A DNA stretch of 64,000 bases. It comes from Deltaproteobacteria bacterium. GTDB taxonomy: Bacteria > Myxococcota_A > Polyangia > Polyangiales > Houyiibacteriaceae. Location of the stretch: NCBI GenBank assembly GCA_017644045.1, contig JAEPMI010000012.1:1-64000 (forward strand), in the 5' to 3' direction. Positions 43,878 to 54,205 of this stretch are shown here, in pieces; within the stretch, counting starts at the first letter, position 1, and each line of letters starts with the position of its first letter. The translations under genes and the position numbers were made by a program. The notes beneath the pieces are model-generated. The model was not told the DNA's origin. It worked only from the letters and a program-made list of their open reading frames with translations, and did not search any database.

Positions 43878-44831
43878 ATGGAGCCGTCCCCCGAGCTCGA
43901 CCACGCGCTCGCCCTGGTCCGGCGCTGGCACGACCAGCGCCCGGGTCGGCGGCGCATGCTCGACCGCGACGAGATCCGCTCCGTTCGGGTGCTGGGACCG
44001 GTGCAGGTCCGGCTGCGCACCCTGCACGAGGACCGCTTCTACGACTTCGAGGAGGGACCCGCGCCCGAGGACGACTCGCCCGTCGAAGCGGAGCCCGAAG
44101 ACCCGTGGGGAGTCACGCTCGACGACGTCGAGCTCTCCGCGATGGTCCAGGACGCCGAGGAGCAGCGCACGCGCTGGCCGGAGCTCCCGGCGATCGTCCG
44201 CCCGTGCAGCCATTGCGAGGGTGAGGGCACGGTCCGCTGCCACACCTGCGGCGGCGACGGGATCGTGGACATCGCGGGCTGCGGCGAATGCGGCGGCGGT
44301 GGCAAGGTCCCCTGCCGCGACTGCCGAGGCACCGCGCGCCGAAAGGTCCGCGTCCGGATCCGCCGGCGCTTCCGCTTCGACGAAGCCACGCGCATCCACG
44401 AAGACGAGTCCGACGAGGTCGGCCCCCACGTGCTGCTCCACCTGGTCGACCACCCCACCCCCGGCGAGGTCTTTCACGAGCAGGACGCGCCGCGGATCCA
44501 GCGCTACGCCGGCAAGGGCTCGGGCACCAGCTACCGCGAGGCGGCGACACCGATGGCGGCGACCATCGAGAAGCTGCTGAAGGACGCCCAGCCCGAGCAG
44601 GGAGAGCACATCGCACACCAGTGGCTGAGCGTGACGCGCATCCCGGTGTACGCCCTCGAGCTCTCCCGTGGCCGAACCGCGTACGTCTACGGCGACCCGC
44701 CGAAGGTCTCGCCGCCCGGGCTGCTCCGACCGAGCTGGTTGGTGCTCGTGCCACTGTTGGCGGCCATGGCACTCCTCGCGGGCGCGGCGTTCACCTTCTT
44801 CTGGCTCGTCGCCCGCGCGAAGGGTCAGTAG
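43878..44831 (+). CDS. DnaJ-type Cys-rich zinc-finger membrane protein
   Basis: 317 residues. Four CxxCxGxG-type motifs (CSHCEGEG, CHTCGGDG, CGECGGGG, CRDCRG; about 110-155) make the zinc-binding part of DnaJ, but no J domain (HPD) is present. A basic stretch follows. One membrane segment lies near the C-terminus (about 285-310). Probably a membrane-associated protein-handling factor; partner unknown. Ends one base from a convergent small membrane gene. Confidence 0.8.
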   Translation: MEPSPELDHALALVRRWHDQRPGRRRMLDRDEIRSVRVLGPVQVRLRTLHEDRFYDFEEGPAPEDDSPVEAEPEDPWGVTLDDVELSAMVQDAEEQRTRWPELPAIVRPCSHCEGEGTVRCHTCGGDGIVDIAGCGECGGGGKVPCRDCRGTARRKVRVRIRRRFRFDEATRIHEDESDEVGPHVLLHLVDHPTPGEVFHEQDAPRIQRYAGKGSGTSYREAATPMAATIEKLLKDAQPEQGEHIAHQWLSVTRIPVYALELSRGRTAYVYGDPPKVSPPGLLRPSWLVLVPLLAAMALLAGAAFTFFWLVARAKGQ

Positions 44832-44832
44832 C

Positions 44833-45138
44833 TCAGCGGATCAGCGCGACGGTCACGCAGAGCACCGCCGCCGCCAGCGCGGCCACGAGCGCCCCGATCA
44901 TCCAGCGCGGCGCCCGCTCTGCTGGCTCGCGGCGAGTCTCGAGCACCACCGCGACGACCAACCACACCCAGGGCGCGCCGTGGAGCACCAGGTCGAACCA
45001 GTCCATCGGACCCATGCCGACGGCCCCGCCGGCGACCCAACGGATCTTGCCGAGCAGGTGCGGCTCCGGGAAGAAGGGCGCGAGCCCGAGGGTGAGCGCC
45101 GCGCCGAGCGGGAACGCGAGTCGTTGCAGGGAGCTCAC
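44833..45138 (-). CDS. Small membrane protein
   Basis: 101 residues, GTG start overlapping the CPBP gene stop by four bases. Three hydrophobic segments (about 5-25, 47-66, 80-100). No family recognised. It ends the five-gene unit that begins with the mutase small subunit; the overlap indicates co-translation with the CPBP protease. Confidence 0.68.
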   Translation of the reverse strand: MSSLQRLAFPLGAALTLGLAPFFPEPHLLGKIRWVAGGAVGMGPMDWFDLVLHGAPWVWLVVAVVLETRREPAERAPRWMIGALVAALAAAVLCVTVALIR

Positions 45139-46040
45139 CAGTCCGTGGGTAGCTCACCGCGCTGGATGAGGCTCGCCACGTCCATGCTCACGGCCACCGA
45201 GACGTGAACCAGGAAGCCGGCCCAGATGGACCGGTAGCGCAGAGCCAGGGTGCCGAGCGCGAGGCCCGCGACGATCGCGCCGACCGTCTCGGGCCACGGC
45301 TTGCCGAAGTGAATCAGGCAGTAGGGGACCATCATCGCCCAGATGGCCTGGCTTCCCATCGTGCGCTCGAGCACGTGCAGCCAGTGGCCGCGGAAGAAGA
45401 ACTCGAGCGAGAAGAACTGCAGCGCGTAGAGCGCTTCCCACCACAGCAGGTCCGATACGCTGCGACCGGCGAACGCGTACATGGGGTACTTGTTCTGGAA
45501 GGTGGCGTCGTAGCTGACGAGCGCGACCAGCGGCAGCACGACCATCAGGCAGGCGCCGTAGATGGCGAGGTGACTGCGGAACCCCTCCGTGGTGAGGCCG
45601 TGATCGCGCAGCCGCTCCTTCAGCACGAGCTTGATGAAGATCGCCGGCAGCACGAGGTAGCCGCCGATGCGCCACAGGGTCCACCAGAGCTTCTCGTTCG
45701 CCTGGTAGATCGGCGACATCCGGTCGCTGGCCCAGTCCGCGTCGACGAAGTGCTCGACGTAGGCGTCGAAGCCCTGGCCCTTCCCCGCGTAGTGGAGCGC
45801 GGTGAGGATCAGCGCGCCGAGCATCAGCGTCACCATCGGCCGCCAGTCGGGACCGAGGCCCTTCTCGGCGCGCTCCTGCCGGTAGGCCAGCGCGCGCGCG
45901 TCGGCGGCCTTCCAGGTGCCGACGGTCACCCAACGCAGGTAGCCACCGAAGCCGGGCTGGCGCACCTCGTCCGCGCTTCCCGCGGCAGGCGCCTCGGGCT
46001 CGGCGGCGGGGCTACGCTTCTTCTTGCGCTTCTTCGCCAT
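45135..46040 (-). CDS. CPBP (CAAX-protease-like) membrane protein
   Basis: 301 residues from ATG 46040. Lys/Arg-rich N-terminus, then about seven membrane segments. The CPBP motif is present as FFSLEFFFRG: the second Glu and the Arg are kept, the first Glu is Leu, a variant seen in some members. IHFGKPWPE gives the second motif His. It may cleave membrane proteins or act in peptide self-immunity. It overlaps meaB by 29 bases, so it belongs to the mutase operon. No direct link to mutase chemistry is known. Confidence 0.78.
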   Translation of the reverse strand: MAKKRKKKRSPAAEPEAPAAGSADEVRQPGFGGYLRWVTVGTWKAADARALAYRQERAEKGLGPDWRPMVTLMLGALILTALHYAGKGQGFDAYVEHFVDADWASDRMSPIYQANEKLWWTLWRIGGYLVLPAIFIKLVLKERLRDHGLTTEGFRSHLAIYGACLMVVLPLVALVSYDATFQNKYPMYAFAGRSVSDLLWWEALYALQFFSLEFFFRGHWLHVLERTMGSQAIWAMMVPYCLIHFGKPWPETVGAIVAGLALGTLALRYRSIWAGFLVHVSVAVSMDVASLIQRGELPTDW

Positions 46041-47010
46041 CGCTCCGAAACGCCGCCAGCAGCTCGCGGGCGGCGGCAGCAGCGGTCCGCTCGCCTGCAC
46101 GCACCGCGGCCTCCTGCGCAGCCCAGGCGCGACCCACCACCGGGTGCGCCCTCAGCTCGCGAAGCAGGGTCTCTTCCACCAGCTGCCGCATCCAGCGAGC
46201 GGCCTGATCCTCGCGACGCCGATGGAAGATCCCACTGGCCTTCTCGCGCTCGGTGAGCGCCTGCAGCGCCTCCCAGAGCTCGGCCAGTCCGGTGCCCTCC
46301 TTCGCGCTGATCAGATGCACCGGCGGGGCCGCCTTGCCGCGCATCAGCTTCAGCGCCGACCGGAGCTCCGACGCGCGACGTTCGGCCGCGGCGAGGTTCG
46401 GTCCGTCGGCCTTGTTGACCGCGAGCACGTCGGCGACCTCGAGGATGCCCCGCTTGATGCCCTGCAGCTCGTCACCAGCACCCGAGAGCATCAGAACCAC
46501 GAAGTGGTCCACCATCTCGCGGACCATGACCTCGGATTGACCGACGCCTACGGTCTCCACGAGGACCACGTCGTGGCCGGCGGCCTCGCAGAGGAGCGCG
46601 CTCTCGCGGGTCTTGCGGGCCACGCCGCCGAGGTTGCCGCTGGTCGGCGACGGCCGGATGTACGCACGCTCGTCGCGGCTGAGCTTCGCCATCCGGGTCT
46701 TGTCGCCGAGGATGGAACCGCCGCTGAGCACGCTCGAAGGATCGATCGCGAGCACCGCCACGCGATGGCCCGCCTCGACGAGCTCGACCCCGAAGCGGTC
46801 GATGAAGGTGCTCTTGCCGACGCCGGGCACACCGCTGATGCCCAGCCGCACGGCCCCGCCGGTCGCCGGGAGGATCGCCTGGAGGAGCGCTTCGGAGTCG
46901 TCGCGATGCGCGGGGAGCTCGCTCTCGACCAAGGTGATCGCACGGGCGAGCATGGCCCGATCGCCAGCCTTCACGCCCGCGGCGAGCTCCTCCGGTGAAG
47001 GGCGCGCCAC
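46012..47010 (-). CDS. meaB: Methylmalonyl-CoA mutase-associated GTPase MeaB
   Basis: 332 residues, GTG start. G3E-family GTPase that protects and reloads B12 in methylmalonyl-CoA mutase. GISGVPGVGKST (Walker A, about 57-68), IDPSS, ETVGVGQSE and NKADG are intact. C-terminal helical part as in MeaB. It lies ten bases after the mutase large subunit and overlaps the CPBP gene by 29 bases. Confidence 0.96.
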   Translation of the reverse strand: MARPSPEELAAGVKAGDRAMLARAITLVESELPAHRDDSEALLQAILPATGGAVRLGISGVPGVGKSTFIDRFGVELVEAGHRVAVLAIDPSSVLSGGSILGDKTRMAKLSRDERAYIRPSPTSGNLGGVARKTRESALLCEAAGHDVVLVETVGVGQSEVMVREMVDHFVVLMLSGAGDELQGIKRGILEVADVLAVNKADGPNLAAAERRASELRSALKLMRGKAAPPVHLISAKEGTGLAELWEALQALTEREKASGIFHRRREDQAARWMRQLVEETLLRELRAHPVVGRAWAAQEAAVRAGERTAAAAARELLAAFRSDGEEAQEEA

Positions 47011-47020
47011 GCCGAACGTC

Positions 47021-49162
47021 TCAGCCCGCCTCGAGCGAGGCTTCGAGTCGGTCGAGCAACTCGACGGCCGCGTCGCCGATGACGGTGCCCGGCCCGAAGA
47101 TCGCCGCGGCGCCGGCCTCGAGCAGGGCCTCGTGGTCCTGGGGCGGAATCACGCCGCCACAGACGATCAGGATGTCCCCGCGGCCGGCCTTCTCGAGCTC
47201 CTCGCGGAGCTCCGGTACCAGGGTCAGGTGGCCCGCGGCGAGCGAGCTGACGCCGACCACGTGCACGTCGTTCTCGACGGCCTGGCGCGCGGTCTCCGCT
47301 GGCGTCTGGAAGAGCGGACCGACGTCCACGTCGAAGCCGAGGTCGGCGAAGGCGGTGGCGATGACCTTCTGCCCGCGGTCGTGGCCGTCCTGGCCCATCT
47401 TGGCGACGAGGATGCGTGGCCGGCGCCCCTGGCTCTCCTGGAACGCCTGTGCCCGCTCGCGTGCCCGCTGCGTCTTGTCGTGATCGCCCGCTTCGCTCTC
47501 GTACACGCCTTGCACGCTCCGGATGGTCGCCTCGTAGCGCCCGTAGACCTTCTCGAGGGCCAGCGACATCTCGCCGACCGTGGCCTTCGCCCGCGCCGCG
47601 GCGATGCCGCGCTCGAGCAGGTTGCCCTCCCCCGTCTCGGCGCACTTCGTCAGCGCGGCGAGCGCCTCGTCCACCGCCGACGGGTCGCGGCTCGCCTTGA
47701 GCTCCTTCAACCGGGCGAGCTGAGCCTCGCGCACCTCGCGGTTGTCGACCTTGAGAATGGGGATGTCGTCGGGGGTATCCGGCGCCAGCCGGTTGATGCC
47801 GATGATCGGCTGCTGGCCACTGTCGATGCGGGCCTGGGTGCGGGCGGCGGCTTCCTCGATGCGGAGCTTCGGCAGCCCCTCTTCGATGGCCTTGGTCATC
47901 CCGCCGAGCGACTCGATCTCCTGGATGTGGGCCCAGGCGCGTTCCGCGAGCTGGCGAGTGAGCCGCTCGACGTAGTAGCTGCCGGCCCACGGGTCCACCG
48001 TGTCGCGGGTGCCCGCCTCCATCTGGAGGAAGAGCTGGGTGTTGCGCGCGATGCGCGCGGAGAAGTCGGTCGGCAGCGCCAATGCCTCGTCGAGGCTGTT
48101 GGTGTGCAGGCTCTGAGTGTGGCCCTGCGTCGCGGCCATCGCCTCGATCGCCGTGCGCGCGACGTTGTTGTAGACGTCCTGCGCGGTCAGCGACCAGCCC
48201 GAGGTCTGGCAGTGCGTGCGCAGCGCCATCGACTTCGGGTTCTCCGGCTCGAACTGGCGAACGATGGTCGCCCAGAGCAGACGAGCCGCACGGAGCTTGG
48301 CGACCTCCATGAAGAAGCTCTTGCCGATGGCGAAGAAGAAGCTGAGGCGTGGCGCGAAGGCGTCGATCGCGAGGCCGGCGTCGAGGCCGGTGCGGATGTA
48401 CTCGAGGCCGTCGGCGAGGGTGTAGCCGAGCTCCAGGTCCTGCGTCGCTCCCGCCTCCTGCATGTGATAGCCGCTGATCGAGATCGAGTTGAAGCGGGGC
48501 ATGTGCTTCGAGGTGTGCTCGAAGATGTCCGCGACGATCCGCATCGAGGGCTTGGGCGGGTAGATGTAGGTGTTCCGGACCATGAACTCCTTGAGGATGT
48601 CGTTCTGGATGGTCCCGGTGAGCTTCTTCTGATCGACGCCCTGCTCCTCGGCGGCGACGACGTAGAGGGCCATGATCGGGAGCACGGCCCCGTTCATGGT
48701 CATCGACACGCTCATCTGGTCGAGGGGGATGCCCTCGAAGAGCAGGCGCATGTCGAGAATGGAGTCGATGGCCACGCCGGCCATGCCGACGTCGCCGGTG
48801 ACCCGCTCGTGGTCCGAGTCGTAGCCGCGGTGCGTCGCGAGATCGAAGGCGATGCTGAGGCCCTTCTGACCGGCGGCGAGGTTGCGGCGGTAGAAGGCGT
48901 TGGACTGCTCGGCGGTGGAGAAGCCGGCGTACTGCCGGACCGTCCACGGGCGCGAGACGTACATCGTGGAGTACGGGCCGCGGACGTAGGGCGCGAAGCC
49001 GGGGTAGCCGCCGAGGTGCTGCAGGCCGTCGAGGGCGTCCGGTCCGAAGCGCGCGGGCACCTCGATCCCTTCCGGCGTCTTCCACATGGGCCGCTCGGCA
49101 ACGGGCGCCTCCGCGGTCTCGACCGCGTCGAACTCGAGCGAGGAGAAGTCGGGGAAGTCCAT
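47021..49162 (-). CDS. mutB: Methylmalonyl-CoA mutase large (alpha) subunit
   Basis: 713 residues. It isomerises methylmalonyl-CoA and succinyl-CoA with adenosylcobalamin. The barrel starts with [16 protein letters not shown], and contains [33 protein letters not shown] and [16 protein letters not shown]. The B12 motif is DGHDRG, His594 being the cobalt ligand. The start overlaps the upstream subunit's TGA by one base (TGATG). Complete, no odd residue. Confidence 0.97.
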   Translation of the reverse strand: MDFPDFSSLEFDAVETAEAPVAERPMWKTPEGIEVPARFGPDALDGLQHLGGYPGFAPYVRGPYSTMYVSRPWTVRQYAGFSTAEQSNAFYRRNLAAGQKGLSIAFDLATHRGYDSDHERVTGDVGMAGVAIDSILDMRLLFEGIPLDQMSVSMTMNGAVLPIMALYVVAAEEQGVDQKKLTGTIQNDILKEFMVRNTYIYPPKPSMRIVADIFEHTSKHMPRFNSISISGYHMQEAGATQDLELGYTLADGLEYIRTGLDAGLAIDAFAPRLSFFFAIGKSFFMEVAKLRAARLLWATIVRQFEPENPKSMALRTHCQTSGWSLTAQDVYNNVARTAIEAMAATQGHTQSLHTNSLDEALALPTDFSARIARNTQLFLQMEAGTRDTVDPWAGSYYVERLTRQLAERAWAHIQEIESLGGMTKAIEEGLPKLRIEEAAARTQARIDSGQQPIIGINRLAPDTPDDIPILKVDNREVREAQLARLKELKASRDPSAVDEALAALTKCAETGEGNLLERGIAAARAKATVGEMSLALEKVYGRYEATIRSVQGVYESEAGDHDKTQRARERAQAFQESQGRRPRILVAKMGQDGHDRGQKVIATAFADLGFDVDVGPLFQTPAETARQAVENDVHVVGVSSLAAGHLTLVPELREELEKAGRGDILIVCGGVIPPQDHEALLEAGAAAIFGPGTVIGDAAVELLDRLEASLEAG

Positions 49163-51225
49163 CAGCCGTCCTCCTCGACGAGACGAAGGGTCGCCCCACC
49201 CTGCACGATGCCGATGCCCTCGAGAATGGCTGCGAGCTCGTGGACCAGGTCCTTGCCCGCGAAGACGAAGGCGTCGACGCCGCGCTTCACGAGCTCTTCC
49301 TGTTGGTCCTTCGGACGACCGGCGAGGAGCACCATCTTGGCGCCCTTGGCCTTCACCTTGGCCGCCAGCTCCAGCGCGACCTCGACGTTCCGCTCGTCGG
49401 ACGAGCAGACGGCCACCACCGGCTGACCGGCGAAGGCGGCGAGCGCCGCGTCCGCGTCCGCGTAGCCCTCGTCGGACGCCACGGTCGCGAGGCCCGCGGC
49501 GGCGAAGAGGTTCGTCGTCCAGGTCAGCCGGGCCGAGTGCTCGGCGAGCGGACCGACGTTCGCGATGAAGACGGTGGGGCGCTGGTCGTGGCGAGCGGCC
49601 CAGGCGTCGACCTTGTCGCGGAGCGTCTCCCACGGCGCGGCCTGCGGGATGCGCCGGACCGGCGCCACGTGCAGGGACGCGCGGCCGGTGCGCAGGAGGG
49701 TCCCCACGCTGTAGAGATCGACGCCCAGCCCGATGCACTTGCGGACCGCGTCGTCGACCGGGTCCCCGCCGGCGCGGAAGGCGCGCACGGCCTCCGCCAG
49801 CTGCAGCAGGCTCTCGTGCCGCTCGTCGGAGCTCACCTCGGCGAGCTCGTTGCCCAGCTCCACCTCGACGTCGCGCATCCGCGTGACCTCGCGCTCGAGC
49901 GGCTGCTCCTCGAGGTCGGGAAACACGCTCACGCCGACGACCGCGCGCTTGCGGTTGGCGACCGAGTCGAGGATGCGCTGCTGGAAGGAGGTGATGGAGC
50001 GCGCGACGCGACCGTCGAGCAGGGCCTTGGCCATGCCTCCGTCGCCCTCGATGTCCTGGAGCTCGGCCCACGCCTCGCGGGCGATGCCGTCGGTGAGCTG
50101 CTCGAAGGCGAAGCTGCCCGCCGCGGGGTCGTCGACCCGGTCGAGGTAGCTCTCTTCGCGGAGGACGTGCTGAGTGTTGCGGGCGATGCGCCGCGCCAAC
50201 GCGTCGCTCTCGCCGACCGCCTCGTCGAAGGGGACCACGCTGATGGTGTCGGCCCCCCCGATCGCGGCCGCGAAGGTCTCGGCGGTGCCGCGCAGCATGT
50301 TCACCCAGGGGTCGCGCTTGCTGCGGCTCGACCGGTCGCTGTCCGCGTGGAGCGCCATCCGCTGGTCGTCGGCATCGCCGCCGAGCGCGGCCACGACCTT
50401 GGCCCAGACCCAGCGCAGCGCGCGAAGCTTCGCGATCTCGGCGTAGACGTGGCTCGAGACGCCGACCGTGAACCGGAGCGCGCGGCAGGCGTCGGAGAGC
50501 GAGAACCCGGCCTCATCCAGCTGGCGGAGGTAGGCCAGTCCGGTGGCCGCGGCCCAGGCGACCTCGGCGGAGACCGACGCGCCCGCCGACTGGTAGCGGC
50601 GGGTGTCGACGAGCACCGCCCGCATCTTCGGGGCGTGGTCCCGGGCGAGCCGCGCGACCGCCGCGAGCTCCTCGCGAGCGGTCCGCAGACCCCCGGGGAG
50701 CGAGCCGCTGCGAACCAGGATCCCGAGCGGGTCGGCGCCGAAGCCACCTTCGAGCGAGCCGGTCTCGACCCCGCGGTGCTCGGCCAGGGTCAGCAGCGCG
50801 GCGGCTGCCGGGAGCGCGTCGATGCGGGCCTCGAGCTGGAGGGGCATCTCGCCGAGCGGGAAGTGCTCGAGGGCGACGCCGAGGTCTCCCGCGGTCAGCG
50901 TGCGGGTGCCATGGTCGAGGCCGGCGCGCAGCCAGATGCCCTCGACGCCCCCGGCGACCTCCGCGCGGATGGCCTCGGCCGCCTGGTGCATGTGCGGATC
51001 GGAGACGACCTGCCAGATCGACCAACCCCGGGTCGGCCGGATGCCCTCGGGCAGCGTCCGGGGTGCGTCGGTGTAGAGCGCCTCGATCCACACCTCGCTG
51101 GTCAGATCGCGGGCGAGCGCCTCCGGCGTCTTCCCTCCGAGATCGGCGCCGACCTTCGCCTTCCAGGCGTCGGCCGTCACGGGCTCGAAGGCGCCCCCGA
51201 AACGCGTCTCCTCGTCCTCTGCCAC
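49162..51225 (-). CDS. mutA: Methylmalonyl-CoA mutase small (beta) subunit
   Basis: 687 residues, GTG start. Same fold as the large subunit, partner in the heterodimer. Unlike it, the C-terminal domain lacks the DxHxxG cobalt-ligand motif, as expected for a beta subunit. Landmarks: [12 protein letters not shown] near 67, and [20 protein letters not shown]. First gene of the operon mutA-mutB-meaB-CPBP-small membrane protein. TAAGAC lies nine bases before the start; a 235-bp gap separates it from the divergent receiver gene. Confidence 0.93.
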   Translation of the reverse strand: MAEDEETRFGGAFEPVTADAWKAKVGADLGGKTPEALARDLTSEVWIEALYTDAPRTLPEGIRPTRGWSIWQVVSDPHMHQAAEAIRAEVAGGVEGIWLRAGLDHGTRTLTAGDLGVALEHFPLGEMPLQLEARIDALPAAAALLTLAEHRGVETGSLEGGFGADPLGILVRSGSLPGGLRTAREELAAVARLARDHAPKMRAVLVDTRRYQSAGASVSAEVAWAAATGLAYLRQLDEAGFSLSDACRALRFTVGVSSHVYAEIAKLRALRWVWAKVVAALGGDADDQRMALHADSDRSSRSKRDPWVNMLRGTAETFAAAIGGADTISVVPFDEAVGESDALARRIARNTQHVLREESYLDRVDDPAAGSFAFEQLTDGIAREAWAELQDIEGDGGMAKALLDGRVARSITSFQQRILDSVANRKRAVVGVSVFPDLEEQPLEREVTRMRDVEVELGNELAEVSSDERHESLLQLAEAVRAFRAGGDPVDDAVRKCIGLGVDLYSVGTLLRTGRASLHVAPVRRIPQAAPWETLRDKVDAWAARHDQRPTVFIANVGPLAEHSARLTWTTNLFAAAGLATVASDEGYADADAALAAFAGQPVVAVCSSDERNVEVALELAAKVKAKGAKMVLLAGRPKDQQEELVKRGVDAFVFAGKDLVHELAAILEGIGIVQGGATLRLVEEDG

Positions 51226-51460
51226 CGTGTGCCGGTCTTAGCCGCGCGGCCGCGCTACTGCAACAGTATCCGACCAAACGATTCGCGGGGCGTGCCCCCA
51301 TCGATACGTCTGGAGCGGCCGCCCGATGACCGACGGATCCGTCGCGAAGGCCGCCGACCAGGTGTCCATGGCGCGAAATGGACCCCTTTCGGCGCTTTTT
51401 CCCCCTTGCGTCCGAGTGTTGCTCGCGCGGCCCCCGATCGCGTGTCAGCGTCGGGCGGTC

Positions 51461-51820
51461 ATGAGGGGGCCCATTCTCATCGTCGATGACGACCCGACGC
51501 TGCGGGAGGCGCTCGGCCGCATCCTGCGCGCCGAAGGGCACGAAGTGCTCGAGGCGGCGAGCGGCGACGAGGCGGTCGTGGCCGCGCGCCGAGAGCGGCC
51601 GGCGCTCATGGTCGTCGACTACGCGATGCCCGGCATGGATGGTGAGATGGTCCTCGACGCGCTCCGGTCCGAGCTCGACGGCACGCCCACGGTCCTGCTC
51701 ACGACGACCGACCAGCAGCAGCTCCGTGCCGAGCGCCTCGGCGCGCTCGGCCTCTGCAAGCCCTTCCAGGTCGAAGAGCTCCTCGCTGCGGTCGATCGCC
51801 ACCAGCAGCTCGCGGACTGA
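51461..51820 (+). CDS. Stand-alone response-regulator receiver domain
   Basis: 119 residues from ATG 51461. The acidic pair Asp9/Asp10 (IVDDDP), phosphoacceptor Asp53 (VVDYAMPGMDG), the Thr at about 85-87 (LLTTTD) and Lys in LCKPF are all in place. No output domain follows. A histidine kinase is not adjacent, so its partner is elsewhere. Ends three bases from a convergent membrane gene. Confidence 0.94.
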   Translation: MRGPILIVDDDPTLREALGRILRAEGHEVLEAASGDEAVVAARRERPALMVVDYAMPGMDGEMVLDALRSELDGTPTVLLTTTDQQQLRAERLGALGLCKPFQVEELLAAVDRHQQLAD

Positions 51821-51823
51821 CCG

Positions 51824-53434
51824 CTACCAGCTGAGGACGAGGACCACCGCTGTCACGCCCTGAGCTGCGGTGACGGCGCCGAAGAGAATGGCCAGTCGCC
51901 GCCCGGCGGCGCGGGAGAGCCGCTCGGCAGCCTCGCGCCGACCGCCAGGCACCAGCACGCCGTCCTCGGGCCAAGGGGCGGGCCCCTGGCGCAGCCCATC
52001 GCTGATCAGGGTCTGGAAGTGCCCGACCACCGCCACCCGCGACCCATCGGCCAGCGTCGCCTGCTCCGACCCGAGGACCGGTCCTTCCGCCGGAAGGGTG
52101 ATGCGGAGTGGCCCTCCCGAGATCTGTGCGGACCCGGCGCTGCGGAACCGGCCCCCACCGACCTCGACGCCAGCCTCCGCATGGAGCGTCCCTTCGAGCG
52201 CCCGGAGGCCGGGCCCTCGGTCGAGCTCGTCGGTCCGGGCGAGCGATCGCAGATGACGGACGCGCTGAAACGCACGCCAAGGGCCACCGAAGCTGAGCGC
52301 CCACAGCAGCAGACTCACGGCGAGCAGGGCGTAGCACCAGCCGCTGATGCGGGCGCCGATCCGGTGAGTGAACGAGTCGTCGAGCCGAACCCCGCCCGCG
52401 TCGACGCGCATCTCGACCACGCCACCGAACCCGCTCTCGCACGTGGCCACGATGCGGTACGAATGGTCGACCTCCACGACCGCGACGCGACCGATCGCGC
52501 CACAGCCGGACGCGACGAAGCCGACGCCGCCCCCATCACGCGCGGCGACGGTCACGCCTCCCTCCGCGCTCCGGACGAAGACCTGCCCATCACCGACCCG
52601 GATGGGCTCGGTCTGCGGCACCGGGGAGAGCGGATCGAGGTCGGGCGGCACCGAGGTCATCGGGAGCGGCACGAGCAGCGCCTGCGCGAAGAGGAAGAGG
52701 AGGACGCCAGCGGAGAGAGCTGCCGAGACCCCGGCGGCTCGGAGTGCCGGTGGCACCGCGACGGGGTCGTCTTCGAGTGGGTCGCTCTCGAGCTCCTCGC
52801 GGACGGTGGCGTAGGCCGCGACGTAGTGCGCCGTCCCGATCGGCACGAGGACGGCGTAGGCCAGGAGCGACGCGCCGACCGCGTCGAGCAGCGTCTCCGG
52901 CCCTTCGAGGAAGGTGAAGAGGGCGTAGGGAATCACCTGGACCGTGAGCGGCACGAAGACCAACGCGATCCGCCGCGCGAGCGGCAAGCGTGTGATCCCC
53001 TGGGCGGAGACCACGAAGGCGTGGCCGCCGACGCCGGACGGAACCGCCTCGTCACGAAGGACCAACGGAACGAACGAATAGGGAAGCAGGATGGCGAAGG
53101 CGACCCCGAGCGCCACGACCACCCCGAGGAGGCTGCGCGGGTCGTCGGCCACGGTCGGCAGGAGCATCTTGGCGGCGGTCGCCCCTCCGACCGCCGCGAA
53201 GACGACGACGGCGACGAAGAGGAAGACGAAGAGACCGCCGCGGAACTTCGACTCCCGTTCGCGCGCTCGACCGACGAGAGCGCCGTCGAGCTGCCGGCCG
53301 ACCAGGACGACCAGCGCGAGCGTCGTCGGGATCCCCAGCAGACAGAAGAAGACCAACGACGAGGCGAAGAGCAGCCCGTAGCCCACCGACGCGCCAGGCG
53401 AGCGTCGCAGCACCTCGAGGGTCGTCACGGCCAC
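51824..53434 (-). CDS. Multi-pass membrane protein, unknown function
   Basis: 536 residues, GTG start. About six membrane segments in the first 270 residues, a periplasmic or cytosolic beta-rich region, another membrane segment at about 360-380, and a final segment near the end. No domain recognised. TATGCA ends six bases before the start. The plus-strand neighbour is three bases away. Confidence 0.72.
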   Translation of the reverse strand: MAVTTLEVLRRSPGASVGYGLLFASSLVFFCLLGIPTTLALVVLVGRQLDGALVGRARERESKFRGGLFVFLFVAVVVFAAVGGATAAKMLLPTVADDPRSLLGVVVALGVAFAILLPYSFVPLVLRDEAVPSGVGGHAFVVSAQGITRLPLARRIALVFVPLTVQVIPYALFTFLEGPETLLDAVGASLLAYAVLVPIGTAHYVAAYATVREELESDPLEDDPVAVPPALRAAGVSAALSAGVLLFLFAQALLVPLPMTSVPPDLDPLSPVPQTEPIRVGDGQVFVRSAEGGVTVAARDGGGVGFVASGCGAIGRVAVVEVDHSYRIVATCESGFGGVVEMRVDAGGVRLDDSFTHRIGARISGWCYALLAVSLLLWALSFGGPWRAFQRVRHLRSLARTDELDRGPGLRALEGTLHAEAGVEVGGGRFRSAGSAQISGGPLRITLPAEGPVLGSEQATLADGSRVAVVGHFQTLISDGLRQGPAPWPEDGVLVPGGRREAAERLSRAAGRRLAILFGAVTAAQGVTAVVLVLSW

Positions 53435-53486
53435 CTCAGCTGCATATCACGAGAGCGCACCATGGGCGTTTCGCCCCTCGCCTGCT

Positions 53487-53651
53487 AACAGCCCGTTGAA
53501 GAACTGGCGCGGGCGCTTCGCGCCCTGAGCACGCACCCTGCCGCCATCCACTCACGCTCAAAGATGCTCGGCATCTCTTCGGCTCGCGGACGCACCATGG
53601 CACCCACCCAGACCACGAAACCACCTCACGCCAGTGCTTCACCGGGCTGTT
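53487..53651. mobile_element. 165-bp MITE-like element with 21-bp inverted ends
   Basis: Ends at 53487-53507 and 53631-53651 are reverse complements in 19 of 21 positions, beginning AACAGCCCG. No coding capacity and no clear target duplication. It ends five bases before the GTG of the next gene and may supply its upstream signals. Such ends are seen in short nonautonomous transposon-like elements; no transposase is in this window. Confidence 0.7.
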
Positions 53652-53656
53652 CGGGG

Positions 53657-54205
53657 GTGACCGTGCGCCAGCGTCTCCTCGCGACCTGGGGTGTGCTCTG
53701 GGTGCTCGCGCTCCTCGCGAACGCCCTCTACCGCCTGACCCCCCTGGCCCTCGAGCCCTGGCTCGATGGGAGCATGAGCGCGTGGCAGATGGGCCTCTAC
53801 GTCGGCTGGGCCATCATCAACGCCTACACCGAGGGCTGGCGCGGGTTCCACCTGCGCTTCAGCCCGCGAGTGGTCGGCCGCGCGTTCTACCTGAGCCGCA
53901 ACCCCCGCCCGGTGGACTTCATCTTCGCCCTCCCCTTCGTGATGAGCCTCTATCACGCCCAGCGGCGGCAGAAGATCGTGAGCTACACCTTCATCGTGGT
54001 GCTCACCGCGGTGATCCTCGCGGTCCGGGCGCTCCCTCAGCCGTGGCGGGGAATCATCGATGGCGGCGTGGTCGTCGGGCTGGGCCTCGGAGCGCTCTCG
54101 ATCCTCTACTTCTGGGTCCGCGGGCTCCGCGGTGACCCGCCCCCGGCGCCGGATCTCCCGGAGACGGCGGAAACGGCCCCCGTCCCAGGCGTCGAACCGA
54201 TCTAG
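53657..54205 (+). CDS. Membrane protein, unknown function
   Basis: 182 residues from GTG 53657 (GTG two codons on is possible). The upstream frame continues into the MITE-like element and is not accepted as the start. About five membrane segments: LLATWGVLWVLALLANALY, then segments around 40-55, 90-105, 112-132 and 135-160. An Arg-rich loop (NPRPVDFIFALPFVMSLYHA) lies between. Not recognised. The last four bases overlap a convergent esterase gene. Confidence 0.68.
   Translation: MTVRQRLLATWGVLWVLALLANALYRLTPLALEPWLDGSMSAWQMGLYVGWAIINAYTEGWRGFHLRFSPRVVGRAFYLSRNPRPVDFIFALPFVMSLYHAQRRQKIVSYTFIVVLTAVILAVRALPQPWRGIIDGGVVVGLGLGALSILYFWVRGLRGDPPPAPDLPETAETAPVPGVEPI

Noticed and set aside
46613-49426. 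A plus-strand frame of 937 codons opposite meaB and the mutase large subunit.
   Set aside because: Both real genes on the minus strand have full family motifs. The opposite frame is an Arg/Ala/Val-rich shadow with no recognisable domain.
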